Assembly (NCBI GenBank): GCA_028565715.1
Contig: JAOXYC010236459.1
Location: forward strand, 1-16,020
Direction: 5' to 3'
DNA length: 16,020 nucleotides
Origin: Phoronis pallida
Taxonomy: Eukaryota > Phoronida > Phoronidae
Below the pieces are notes generated by a model that saw nothing but the letters and a program-made list of their open reading frames with translations, ran no database searches and was not told the DNA's origin. Positions within the stretch are counted from its first letter, which is position 1; each line of letters opens with the position of its first letter. A program made the position numbers and the translations under genes. Shown in pieces: positions 1 to 7,778 of this stretch.

Positions 1-20
1 CTTCATCAGCGCTGATGAAG
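1..20. repeat. 20-bp perfect palindrome at left end
   Basis: CTTCATCAGCGCTGATGAAG is its own reverse complement and recurs unchanged at 16001-16020. It is therefore both a palindrome and a terminal direct repeat. Overlapping the two copies would close a 16,000-bp circle with dyads at two opposite points. The window shows 10 bases past this dyad centre and then stops. Confidence 0.95.
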
Positions 21-216
21 AGACGCGTGTTTTTAGTCTCGGAACGTGCAATAAACGAACATTTTATACCGACTATAGATCGTTATTTTATCTATTTTAT
101 TTATACATTTTACCACAGTCGGTAACGGCGATCATATTTTATTTCATCACTATCATATATTTGATTAAAAAGTGCTTTGCTATGGCAAAAACAGTAAGTT
201 AATTTTTTTTCTTCAG
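1..216. other. Truncated intron or upstream sequence of gene 1
   Basis: AT-rich sequence between the terminal palindrome and exon A. No exon is recognisable. It carries TGCAATAAAC (47-56) and ACCGACTATA (68-77), two 10-mers that also occur around the gene 1 polyA region (3048-3057 and 3011-3020). This raises the slight possibility that it derives from the 3' flank of a related tandem gene. The mirror is 15805-16020. Confidence 0.4.
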
Positions 217-367
217 ATTTTGATCGGAACGTTGCTGCCTGATGACGTTTCAACACGACTTGAGATCCCTGAAATGCCAAGGATCAAATTCTTGAAACTA
301 GATTTGACGTCGAAAGAAGGAACCACAGTGGGCTTGAATCTTGAAGTTAACGGTTGTTATACTCTTG
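217..367 (+). CDS. Gene 1 exon A: possible C-terminal strand of a discoidin-like domain
   Basis: The acceptor is TTTTTTTTCTTCAG ending at 216 and the donor is GTAAGT at 368. The 151-nt exon starts in phase 0 and ends in phase 1, which fits exon B. The peptide contains IKFLKLDLTSKEGTTVGLNL followed by EVNGC. A hydrophobic strand, a polar turn, a second strand and a terminal Gly-Cys resemble the last two strands of F5/8C (discoidin) domains. This is pattern resemblance only; the rest of the domain would lie on missing upstream exons. The exon itself is well supported by splice sites and phase. Confidence 0.65.
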
Positions 368-2929
368 GTAAGTTAGTGGCAGCCGAACTGATTTTTTTTT
401 CAGTGACATTTTAATGTATCCGACGAATAAGTTTCCTCCGTATGTTAAACTGGACTGAAAGTGTGTAACTCCCGCCGGACAGTTTTTGAACTGCTAAGGA
501 CAGGGTACCGTTTTTGAATATACGTCTAGGATGGTTGACAGTGCTATCATTATGCTAGAAAAATCAATTTTAGTGGGAAAAAAAATTTGGGAAAAATTTA
601 TTTGTGATATTTTGATCAAATCTGTGATGTCATAAGTGTAAAATTTGCTCTAAATAATGATTGGAAAAATACGTTTTTCTCAAATAATTTGAGAAAATTG
701 CAAAATATGTTTAATGCAAGAATTCTAGCTATGAATATACAATGTATTTGATCATTTTTTTGTTTGGAATTCAAATCTTGAATAGTTGAGAAAAACGTAT
801 TTTTCAAATGTATTTAGAACAAACTTTACACTTATGACATCACAGATTTGATCAAGATATCAAAAATAATTTTTTTTTTTCACTTAAATTGATTTTTCTA
901 GCATAATGATAGCACTGTCAACCATCCTAGACATACATTCAAAAACGGTTCCCCTGTCCATTTTATTATCCTCGTCGTTTATTTTACGATTTTTTTAAAA
1001 TATGGTGTACAATATGTCTAATAACTCCAGACTGTTCATGTTAACAGTACGGTTATTGCTTCCATAAACAGATTGTGAAGCGACAAACAGAACTCTGGTC
1101 AAAGGACCGTGTGTAAAGACGTGTGACGATATTGCACGTGGTACTATGACGTGCCCAACAGCTAAAGAGGATGACCACGAGGGTTGCCAGTGTGGATTTG
1201 GACAAGTCGTCCATGACGGAGAATGTATTGAACCCAAGGACTGCCCATGTCACTATGAAGGCAAAGTCTACCAGGTAAAATATATACATGTATATGAAAG
1301 TGAGTGAGGCACTAGAGCGCGGGACAGAAATAAATTGTCAACTCCTGTTTCTTAATCTGAAATGACATTCCTTTGTTTTCGGCATACTATATTTTGTACA
1401 AACTCCTTCGTCTTTCTCAGTACGTGAAAGAAAACAAAAACTGACATAGAGCGGTGACCACGGTTTGTTTATATATGGCATGCCAGACCAAGCTGCATTG
1501 AGAAAGAATTGGTCTCAAATGCATTAGCAATTTACAAGCAATACAGAAGAATGTTTCTTTACTTTTACCTAAATACGCAAATCATACATATAAGAAAACT
1601 TGAAGAGTAGACTATGCGATGGGATTGCTATTGTAGTTGAAAGAGGCACGCAAACGGTCAATAAGATAACTACCAATAAAATATGTGGTCATTTTCAAGT
1701 CACTACTACATGTATATGATTTTAATTATCCTTTGTATTGTGTATTTCAGACAACTGAAGTATTTGACGACCCAGAGAACTGCAGAGAAGGTGTGTGTCT
1801 CGGATCTCGCATCAAGTTTGAGAACTATGACAACTACACGGAGTGCAAAGGTGATTTCTTAAACATTTCTTGAAGCGGGAGAGCATACGGTCCTATGCGC
1901 CTTAAGGCTCGTCCTGGGGTTTCTTTTACCTTTACGTTTACGACCTGAATGACTAGAAGGTAGTTAAATACAAATAAAGATATATATATTTCCATTGAAG
2001 GTAATCAACCAATGTCTGGTGCCAAGGATTTTCATTTCACCGGGAGTGGCGTTCTAGTGTCAGCCATTTCCCTGTCAGTTCAGTGAATATTTACTGAACG
2101 TCGTTAATGAGTGTAAGAATACACTAGCGTCAAATAACCATGTATTCTGCAACTGTACATATCTAGCTAACAATACCTTTCAACTTTTCAGAAAAGACCT
2201 CAGAAAAGAACGACACCTGTAAACCGGTGGAACAGCAGCAAATCGTGTCAGTCGATAACTGCACTTCCGCTGACCCCGTAACCTATAACGTCTGCGGTGG
2301 AACCTGTGCTTCAATGACTGACGTCACGTTTGATCTATCAATGTTCAACATGGACTGTTCATGTTGCAAACCAACTGAATATTCTATAGAAAGCGTCGAA
2401 CTTATTTGTGGTAAGTGTTCTTTTCAACGACTACCTTAATCATGTATTAAACTTAGTTTCGTGCATTACCGCCCAGAAATGGGTGTAGACTCCGGAAACT
2501 TTAAGAGTGTTAAAACAATCAGCAACTCGAAGCGTTTCAAATACGTAAGTAAACACATCAATACAAATTTATTTCGGATGAGAAAAATGGCGTTTTGTTA
2601 TTCTTTTTATCTATTCCAGTCGTCGTCTATCTAGTCATCAGTATTAGCAACTGATAGAATTAAGAAATCATAATTGGATCGCCAGAATGTAAACTTACTA
2701 GAATTTCAGTTGTTTTAACCCTTTTTGTAATCGGGAATTTGAAGATAGTTTGAATTTCCAAAGTGTAGTTTTAGGCGACTTAATCTCGAGCATGTTATCT
2801 ATAAAATCACTTTTTATTGTAGGAGATGGGAGCACAATCCGTAAAGAATACCCGCATATCAAGAAATGCGGATGTAAAGGATGTGAATACAACCCCTCAA
2901 AAGCTACTTTAGGATTAAGAGGAAGATAG
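217..2929 (+). CDS. Mucin/VWF-like secreted protein, 3' part (TIL domain + C-terminal cystine knot), left copy
   Basis: Five exons can be joined in one open frame: 217-367, 1072-1274, 1751-1850, 2192-2410 and 2823-2929. Together they give 780 nt, 259 residues plus a TAG stop. All introns are GT-AG with good polypyrimidine acceptors, and intron phases are 1, 0, 1, 1. The encoded order is a possible discoidin-like end, a TIL (trypsin-inhibitor-like) cysteine-rich domain, a short cysteine-bearing linker and a CTCK cystine knot. TIL and CTCK domains are typical of gel-forming mucins, von Willebrand factor, SCO-spondin and hemocytin, where the CTCK makes disulfide-linked dimers in the secretory pathway. 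No VWC domain is evident between TIL and CTCK. The 5' part (signal peptide, VWD domains) is absent because the arm ends at the fold-back. The specific orthologue cannot be named. It is convergent with the small-peptide gene at 4906-7225. Confidence 0.85.
498..959. mobile_element. Fold-back MITE-like element in gene 1 intron A-B, left copy
   Basis: About 460 bp with long imperfect terminal inverted repeats. The left end reads GGACAGGGTACCGTTTTTGA and the right end reads as its near complement ending CCCCTGTCC. The match continues inward through CTAGGATGGTTGACAGTGCT, then TGATCAAATCTGTGATGTCA and GAAAAATACGTTTTTCTCAA, almost to the middle. Arms differ at several bases and by small indels, indicating age. 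No coding capacity is seen. I could not identify a clean target-site duplication, so the superfamily is not assigned. Confidence 0.8.
1072..1274 (+). CDS. Gene 1 exon B: TIL (trypsin inhibitor-like) cysteine-rich domain
   Basis: The acceptor is TTCCATAAACAG ending at 1071 and the donor is CAG|GTAAAA at 1275. The exon has 67 whole codons after the codon split with exon A and ends in phase 0. Cysteine blocks in order are GPCVKTC, MTCP, GCQCG, GECIEP and DCPCHYEGKVY. The run from GCQCGFGQ through GECIE to CPCHYEGKVY is the classic TIL end seen in VWF and mucin D assemblies (CxCxxGxxxxxxxCVxxxxCPCxxxGxxY). The first residues (DCEATNRT) supply another cysteine and an Asn-Arg-Thr N-glycosylation sequon. 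Confidence 0.85.
1751..1850 (+). CDS. Gene 1 exon C: cysteine-bearing linker
   Basis: The acceptor is TGTGTATTTCAG ending at 1750 and the donor is AAAG|GTGATT at 1851. The 100-nt exon starts in phase 0 and ends in phase 1. It encodes acidic residues with NCREGVC and a NYTEC segment; NYT is an N-glycosylation sequon. It continues directly from the CPCHYEGKVY of exon B and resembles the short post-TIL segment of mucin D assemblies. It is too short to call a complete VWC domain. Confidence 0.75.
2192..2410 (+). CDS. Gene 1 exon D: first part of CTCK cystine knot
   Basis: The acceptor is TTTCAACTTTTCAG ending at 2191 and the donor is TGTG|GTAAGT at 2411; both ends are phase 1. An alternative in-frame acceptor 12 nt downstream (CAG at 2201-2203) would drop four residues. 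Key motifs are DTCKP, DNCTS, the knot ring CGGTC (CxGxC), the DCSCCKP block and VELIC. Their order and spacing match the mucin/VWF C-terminal cystine knot. The CGGTC ring cysteines and the CxCC block are the diagnostic residues. NDT and NCT are possible N-glycosylation sites. Confidence 0.9.
2823..2929 (+). CDS. Gene 1 exon E: end of CTCK knot and stop
   Basis: The acceptor is TTTTTATTGTAG ending at 2822. The split codon joins exon D to give ICGDGSTI, the usual CxDG turn. KKCGCKGC then supplies the last cysteines of the knot. A short basic tail (ATLGLRGR) precedes TAG at 2927-2929. Spacing from the CC block to the final CxCxxC fits known CTCK domains, so the protein end is complete. Confidence 0.88.
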
Positions 2930-3050
2930 GTGGCATATCAAAAGGCAATGGACCACGACCGGAACTTAAACGGACTTCAATAATGAATTTTAGTAATATT
3001 TAGTATTTAAACCGACTATACCTTATTCTGAAACCTCCCAATCACAATGC

Positions 3051-3056
3051 AATAAA
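3051..3056 (+). terminator. Gene 1 polyadenylation signal, left copy
   Basis: The canonical AATAAA lies 122 nt after the gene 1 stop codon. The intervening 2930-3050 is the presumed 3' UTR and has no other feature. The mirrored copy is at 12965-12970. Confidence 0.7.
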
Positions 3057-3070
3057 CTAAATTGTATTAT

Positions 3071-4370
3071 CAAAGAATTCGGTGAAAAGGAGTTAGAGTC
3101 AATGCCCATATTGCTTGGCATGAAAAACAATACAGATGTACGTGCGACACTATGTAAGACAAACAGCATTCATTATGTAAGCTTTTTTCGAAACCCTGAA
3201 TGTCATGTGACTTCCAGACCCTATTGGATATACATCTAGGTCTAATAATTCTTTGAATTGTGTTGAACATCAAACCTCGGGACGTTTTTTCAATAAGGTA
3301 TACTTTATTTAAATTTTTTCAAAGCAAGTAGAAAATCAAATAAAAAGGTGCTTCAAAAGTCAGTTATATTTAATAAAGTAGTATTGCTATTTCAAATGAA
3401 TCTTTTTCTTTTCCTTTGGAGTTAAGGCAGGAAATAACACAGAGTCATTTTCTATGTTCTGAGTGAAATTTTCCTAAACAAATTATTGTAATGGTGAAAG
3501 TTAGCCCTAATACAAGGATCTATGAGCAAAAAAAAATATATTCCTTTTTGAATTTTTTTTAAAAACAAATTTAATTTTTTCGGAAAAAGTTCATTTTTTT
3601 CTATTTTGGTTCACCACAATCTTCAAAAATGGTTTTAAAACCTTGACATAGTTGTTATTGAAGTGCTTAAGTGATTGCTTTTCGAAAACATTATTTGAAG
3701 TTGTTATAAAAGTGTGTTTATGTTTGTCTTTTGTGTCACTCATATTTCAATCAACAAATTTGACTTTGGTGGTATGACATTTGAAAAAGAGGCAATACGT
3801 ATACTACTAAATCCTGGTTAAAAAACTAGCAAGTTTCAACAGACAAACTGTCTTTTTTTTTTTTCTACAAGATAGCGATCATAAATAACGCGAGGAGGCG
3901 CATATTACTTCAACAATGTGGTGAGTCAACCTTAGTACCGGTGATACTCAAATTTGGTTGTGAAAATGTGTGAATTAAACTACCGTGGAATTCCAAATAG
4001 GCGCCCCCTGGAAGAGCGCCCGTGGGCGCTCTTTCGGACCTCTCAGAAATCTGGAAAAAAGTTTGGGAAATAATTATTTTTCGTTTTTTTTTTTAATTTT
4101 AAAAGAGCCGTAATTTGGATGTATTCTAACTACAAACAGCGTTAGTTTTACAAGCGTCCATGATATTCTGAAAAGGCGCCGGGCTCTCTTTTTGGAAAAA
4201 AAACGTCAAATTGAAGTGCTATTTTCTGAAAGAGCACCCAAAGCGATGGATTCAATCCACCTTTCAATGAGATCATTCCTAAGACTAGCGAGATAAATTG
4301 CTAATCTGGGCTGTTAAACCAAGAATCTTTGCGAGATTTCGCTAGTACTCACACATTGCGGGACGAGGTA
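3071..4370. other. Convergent intergenic region, AT-rich
   Basis: This stretch lies between the 3' ends of the two genes. It is AT-rich with many short A and T runs (for example around 3530-3600 and 3850-3863). I see no supportable exon, RNA gene or promoter here apart from the GC-rich repeat at about 3985-4250. The mirrored copy is 11651-12950. Confidence 0.6.
3985..4250. repeat. GC-rich inverted-repeat element (GGGCGCTCTTTC ends), left copy
   Basis: A short hairpin, AAGAGCGCCC/GGGCGCTCTT, lies at 4012-4033. Its right arm recurs in inverted, slightly diverged form at about 4225-4240 (CTGAAAGAGCACCC). Between them is another GGCGCC with CTCTCTTTTTGG at about 4176-4196. Local GC content stands out from the AT-rich surroundings. 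It is probably a non-autonomous transposon or a relic of one; its exact ends are uncertain. The mirrored copy is about 11771-12036. Confidence 0.4.
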
Positions 4371-4374
4371 TCCG

Positions 4375-4915
4375 GTGAGAAGGAAATCACGTGACTATGT
4401 AAGTTTTCTTGTTGAACGTGTTACATGTACATGTAGCTCTTATGAAAAGTCTGTGCCTTGTAAAATCTGTGACCATAGATCAGGAGGTGTTGAAGATAAG
4501 TCATGCACGTACTTAAAGTCTGGTCGCAAACAAAAACATGGTAGCAGTAGGCCGGCAACATTTGCGTAATACCAGATATGAGTTTGCCTTTTCTAACAAT
4601 GAGGTGAGTTCACGAACAGCTTGTTACCACTTATCAGTGAAAAGAAAAACTCATCAAGATCATAGAGAATGCGAAATCAGTCCGTGTGTAATCAACAAAT
4701 ATTGTTTTCGGAAAACATGTGCGGGGTCACGGTTAGGTTTCGTACCAAAGTGTGATATTTGTGTTAAATGGCATGGCGGCAAATGCACGATTTCGTCATT
4801 TGACTGCACGTGGGGCATTGTAAAAAATAAACAAACAGTGGAATGTAGAAGTGTTTATTACGCAATTGTGTTACTTAAAAAAACACACAGAGTGAACACA
4901 CTTCTTCAGAAATAG
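4375..4915 (+). pseudogene. Broken cysteine-rich, PHD-finger-like reading frames, left copy
   Basis: Two frames, 4375-4569 and 4538-4915, overlap out of register. The first has CTC, PCKIC and KSC cysteines. The second has ACYH, ECEISPC, KYCFRKTC, PKCDICVKWHGGKC and FDCTW. The CDICVKWHGGKC segment keeps the Cys-to-Cys distance of the PHD-finger core (CDxCxxWxHGxC), but the histidine is shifted by one residue. This could be a decayed gene fragment or a gene carried by a transposon; it could also be chance. A possible donor (GAG|GTGAGT) lies at 4604. The 3' end runs into the last coding exon of the opposite-strand peptide gene. The mirrored copy is 11106-11646. Confidence 0.25.
4854..4859 (-). 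terminator. Peptide gene polyadenylation signal, left copy
   Basis: AATAAA on the minus strand, 46 nt past the TGA stop of the peptide gene. T-rich sequence follows in the transcript direction, as expected of a cleavage and polyadenylation region. Confidence 0.65.
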
Positions 4916-6787
4916 CAGCAGCAAATATTGGTAGGCCAGTAATCGAAGCAGTCTCTTCCTCCTTTTGGACAGTGCCCGGGAGATCCGCACACATAATTCC
5001 CGTCGCGTTTCTGAAGCTCGACTGAAATAAAAAGAGTAATCAATTATCATATACATATACACGGTTCGAGCTTAGTTTCCTAATTATTTGAATTTCTAGA
5101 CCATGTGTTACTCATTTAAAAAATACGGAAATTTAAACCATCGTTATACTTTCAATCTTATTCCAAAGAATTAATTTAACGGTTCCAGGTTAAAAGCATC
5201 ATTTCCAAAAATAGAAATAAAGCCTTCAATTAAATTTTTACCTAACATGATGTGACATTTTGGGTTCGTTTTTGAAACATTTAGTTTCAAAATTTCTTTT
5301 CAGAAATAAATACGGTGTCTTTGTTTGGTTCAGTAGTCATTACATGATTTGAAGATGTATTTTCTTAAATTCTTGAATTGTGAAAGTGCGACGCTTATGA
5401 AAAAACTATTCCATGTATGTTGAGCTAAGTGTGTGTTTACGCAAAACTAATCTCGTGCGAAAACGGCAATACCGAACAAAACACACTAATAAGTGGAGAA
5501 CGGAATTACTCGCTAGTAATTACTTACCTGTAGACTGATCTACATTCACATTAGAAACCTGATTCAATTCGTTATCTAAGTACACCGGATTCAACGCATC
5601 TGTGGAAAACATAAGGTGTAAAATAACAGTATGCACGATTAGATTTCTTAAGTACAGCACACTGTTCTAGTTAGGAAAACGAGACATAATAATCAAAGTT
5701 AACAACATTCTAAATGTGTAAGTCTGAGAAACATTATTTATGATCGTTCCACTTACACGACGAGCTATGTATCCAGGGGGAATAACAACACAATAATTGT
5801 GTGCGAAAGGCCATTTATTTTAAAATGACAGAAAGGAAAATATATAACATAAAATAGTAATATAAACAAACATGAGCTCTGGATAGATGGGCGGAAAAGC
5901 GCCCAGGGTACAGAGTTGCTCACAATCAATCAGCTAGAGAAACTGAAGAAAACAAATCAAAATAACAATCAAAATTAAAGATACTCTCTCTGACTTTGTT
6001 CAAATCCGTCGTCAAAATGCAAATCAACTAGAAATGTTGTGTATGAATCCTTTGTTTAACATAACTTACTTGCATCTTAGTCAAAAAATTCAAAACAAAT
6101 CTGTAAGGGTTAAGGTTATATCGGACACAAAAGTTCTCAAATCGCCCCTTTGCAGATTGTTTTGAAATTCTTCACTCATATGCAAGTACAATATATTGCA
6201 TAAAAAACAAACGGAAAAGCGTCTCGCTTGCCGCTTTTCTGGCAGGAATACGTCTAGCACGTTTGCGCATTATTGCAAGCTTTGGACGCTCTTTAGCCTC
6301 TCTTTTGCTGAAGAAGGACTTTTAGAGTTCTTTTTTGTTGACGTTTTTAAGTCGCATTTTTGACGCACTTTTAAGTGTCTTTAAAGACGCTTTTTTGTCT
6401 AGGCGTATTTCTGGCAGGAAAGCGCCTAACCGTACTTCTGTCAGTTTTTTAGGCAATATACTGTAAGTTGTGCTCAACAAAAGAGTCGTACACAGATTGG
6501 GACCAATGCAGAGAGAGTATCTATAAGAAAAAACATAAGGAATTCTAATGCGTTACTGAACTTTTCAACGGGTAAGGAGCGAGGTTCAAAACCACATGAA
6601 GTCTCATTAACTTGTTAGTGTTATCACCTGAATTCCCTCAAAACAGACCATCCAGTTATAACAGCTGGTATAGTCGATTTAACAGGTTCTCGACTGCCAC
6701 TCAATTTAAAGTCAGTGTTGTAACTGCCGTTTGCCTGGACCAATTTTTGCGATACGAAGTCCAATTTGTCTTGATTTTAAACCGGGA

Positions 6788-6818
<31 letters not shown>

Positions 6819-7225
6819 GTCGGTGCTTATATAGCGCTTTTTTTTATTCAAAGCGCTTTACAATGATTATTATCCCGGGTTGCGGAACTTTTCACTCAAA
6901 TAACATTCTCAAACTAGCTGAGCCGCGTTAGCGCTACAAGCTTACATATGAATTCTGTACTCAAAATAACCTTCAGTTGAGTAATTTCAAAACAACAAAA
7001 ACACCCAGAGTATTTCAAAATTTACCGTGTCAAGTTATATAACAAATGGGCCATCTGCAGTTCATTTTGCTGTCACTTTACCACCATGCCTGTGGTGTTT
7101 ATGTATTTTTAAGTAACCGTAAGAATGCATTTGGCTCACGGGTTTTTGAATGACACGTTGAACTGGAAATAATATTTACTTGTTTGAAGAATCAACAGCA
7201 TTGCGATAACAACAAACATCATCAT
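4906..7225 (-). CDS. Small secreted six-cysteine peptide precursor, left copy
   Basis: This is the mirror copy of the gene at 8796-11115. Its coding exons are 7180-7225, 5528-5599 and 4906-5021 on the minus strand. It is transcribed away from the central dyad and converges on gene 1. See the right-arm copy for the product. Sequence identity to that copy is complete, so it should be treated as the same locus unless the palindrome is proven real. Confidence 0.75.
5975..6526. mobile_element. TIR element with TTAWAGATACTCTCTCTG ends, left copy
   Basis: It begins TTAAAGATACTCTCTCTG and ends with the near-exact complement CAGAGAGAGTATCTATAA. A second inverted pair lies further in: ACAATATATTGCATAAAAAA near 6188 against the complement of TTTTTTAGGCAATATACTGT near 6446. 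The interior holds repeated GACGCTTTT and GGCAGGAA motifs and no transposase frame. It sits in the large first coding intron of the peptide gene. It is probably a non-autonomous DNA transposon; no clear target-site duplication was found. The mirrored copy is 9495-10046. Confidence 0.65.
6779..6882. mobile_element. (TAA)n element with TATAGCGC / AAAGCGCTTTACAA core, left copy
   Basis: A (TAA)n tract at 6791-6818 is followed by GTCGGTGCTTATATAGCGC, a T run, and AAAGCGCTTTACAATGATTATTATCCCGGG. The outer ends are inverted (AACCGGGA...TAAT against ATTATTATCCCGGGTT), and AGCGCTTT...AAAGCGCT forms an inner hairpin. The combination resembles short elements I recall being widespread in marine animal genomes; the family name is not asserted. 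It includes a polymorphism-prone microsatellite. Confidence 0.6.
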
Positions 7226-7270
7226 GTTGGTGTAGTCTCCTTTTAGCTGAAACACAGAACACAATAATTT

Positions 7271-7308
7271 AAAGAGTGTGATTAAAGATAAAGAGTGTGA
7301 TTAAAGAT
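7271..7308. repeat. 19-bp tandem duplication, left copy
   Basis: AAAGAGTGTGATTAAAGAT occurs twice in direct succession (7271-7289 and 7290-7308). It lies just upstream of the 5' end of the peptide-gene exon and abuts the repeat-like sequence starting near 7301. Confidence 0.85.
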
Positions 7309-7380
7309 GGGTTCTCTTTGTTGGTCCAAAATCCGGCGTCAAAACGCAAATCAACCAGAAATGATATCTCCTTCCTCGAA
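7301..7380. repeat. Partial relative of the 5975-6526 element, left copy
   Basis: TTAAAGATGGGTTCTCTTTG and the following bases align with the start of the 5975 element. In particular AAATCCGGCGTCAAAACGCA and CAAATCAACCAGAAATG match AAATCCGTCGTCAAAATGCA and CAAATCAACTAGAAATG around 6001-6035. I see no matching opposite terminus before the dyad, so within one arm this is a one-ended fragment. Confidence 0.5.
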
Positions 7381-7560
7381 ATTACAAAACTGCTTCATTT
7401 AAAATTGCAAACCCAGCCGGCAAATATGCGGCACGGCTGTACCCGTTTTTTCACGACTGAGAGACCCTTAAAAATAAAGACATAGCCGGCTTTTCCTCTA
7501 ATTTTCTTTGATTTGTGATTTTCGTTGTGTATTTTCTGAGTAGTTTTCCGTCGCCAAAGC

Positions 7561-7619
7561 CCGAGATTGATTCTACGGATCAAATCTTTTAAGTTTTTGA
7601 TCCGTAGAATCAATTTCGG
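7561..7619. repeat. Hairpin with 24-bp arms, left copy
   Basis: The arms at 7561-7584 and 7596-7619 are complementary with a single mismatch (core ATTGATTCTACGGATCAAA / TTTGATCCGTAGAATCAAT), with an 11-nt loop. It lies 14 bp from a second, larger hairpin. The mirrored copy is 8402-8460. Confidence 0.85.
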
Positions 7620-7633
7620 TGGGGCAAATAATG

Positions 7634-7778
7634 ATAGGTTATTTGGCTTGGGTTTGAATATGAGGTGAGGTTATTCGATTTAAACTTGAATCGAATGAAG
7701 TATATTAAAATACTTCATCCGATTCAAGTTGAGATCGAATAACCTCACCTCATATTCAAACACTGCCAAATAACCTAT
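7634..7778. repeat. Large imperfect hairpin, 145 bp, left copy
   Basis: The outer ends are ATAGGTTATTTGGC and GCCAAATAACCTAT. The match continues through TTTGAATATGAGGTGAGGTT and ACTTGAATCGAATGAAGTAT to a short centre near 7706. Arms of about 70 nt differ by a few substitutions and one indel. It is non-coding and MITE-like or structural. The mirrored copy is 8243-8387. Confidence 0.85.

Noticed and set aside
616-807. Minus-strand 63-codon frame (mirror 15214-15405)
   Set aside because: It lies entirely inside the fold-back element and has low-complexity composition.
995-1289. Minus-strand open frames of 78-80 codons (and mirrors at 14732-15026)
   Set aside because: They are antisense to the well-supported TIL exon, which has correct splice sites and cysteine spacing.
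2698-2892. Minus-strand 64-codon frame (mirror 13129-13323)
   Set aside because: It is antisense to the last CTCK exon and its intron, with no domain signal.
3070-3273. Minus-strand 67-codon frame (mirror 12748-12951)
   Set aside because: It lies just past the gene 1 polyA signal and has no recognisable motif, splice support or initiation context.
6612-6866. 84-codon frame containing an Asn run (mirror 9155-9409)
   Set aside because: The Asn run is the (TAA)n microsatellite translated, and the frame crosses a repeat element inside an intron.
7297-7613. Overlapping frames of 62 and 72 codons on both strands (mirrors 8408-8724)
   Set aside because: They fall in repeat and hairpin DNA, and one begins inside the hairpin arm.
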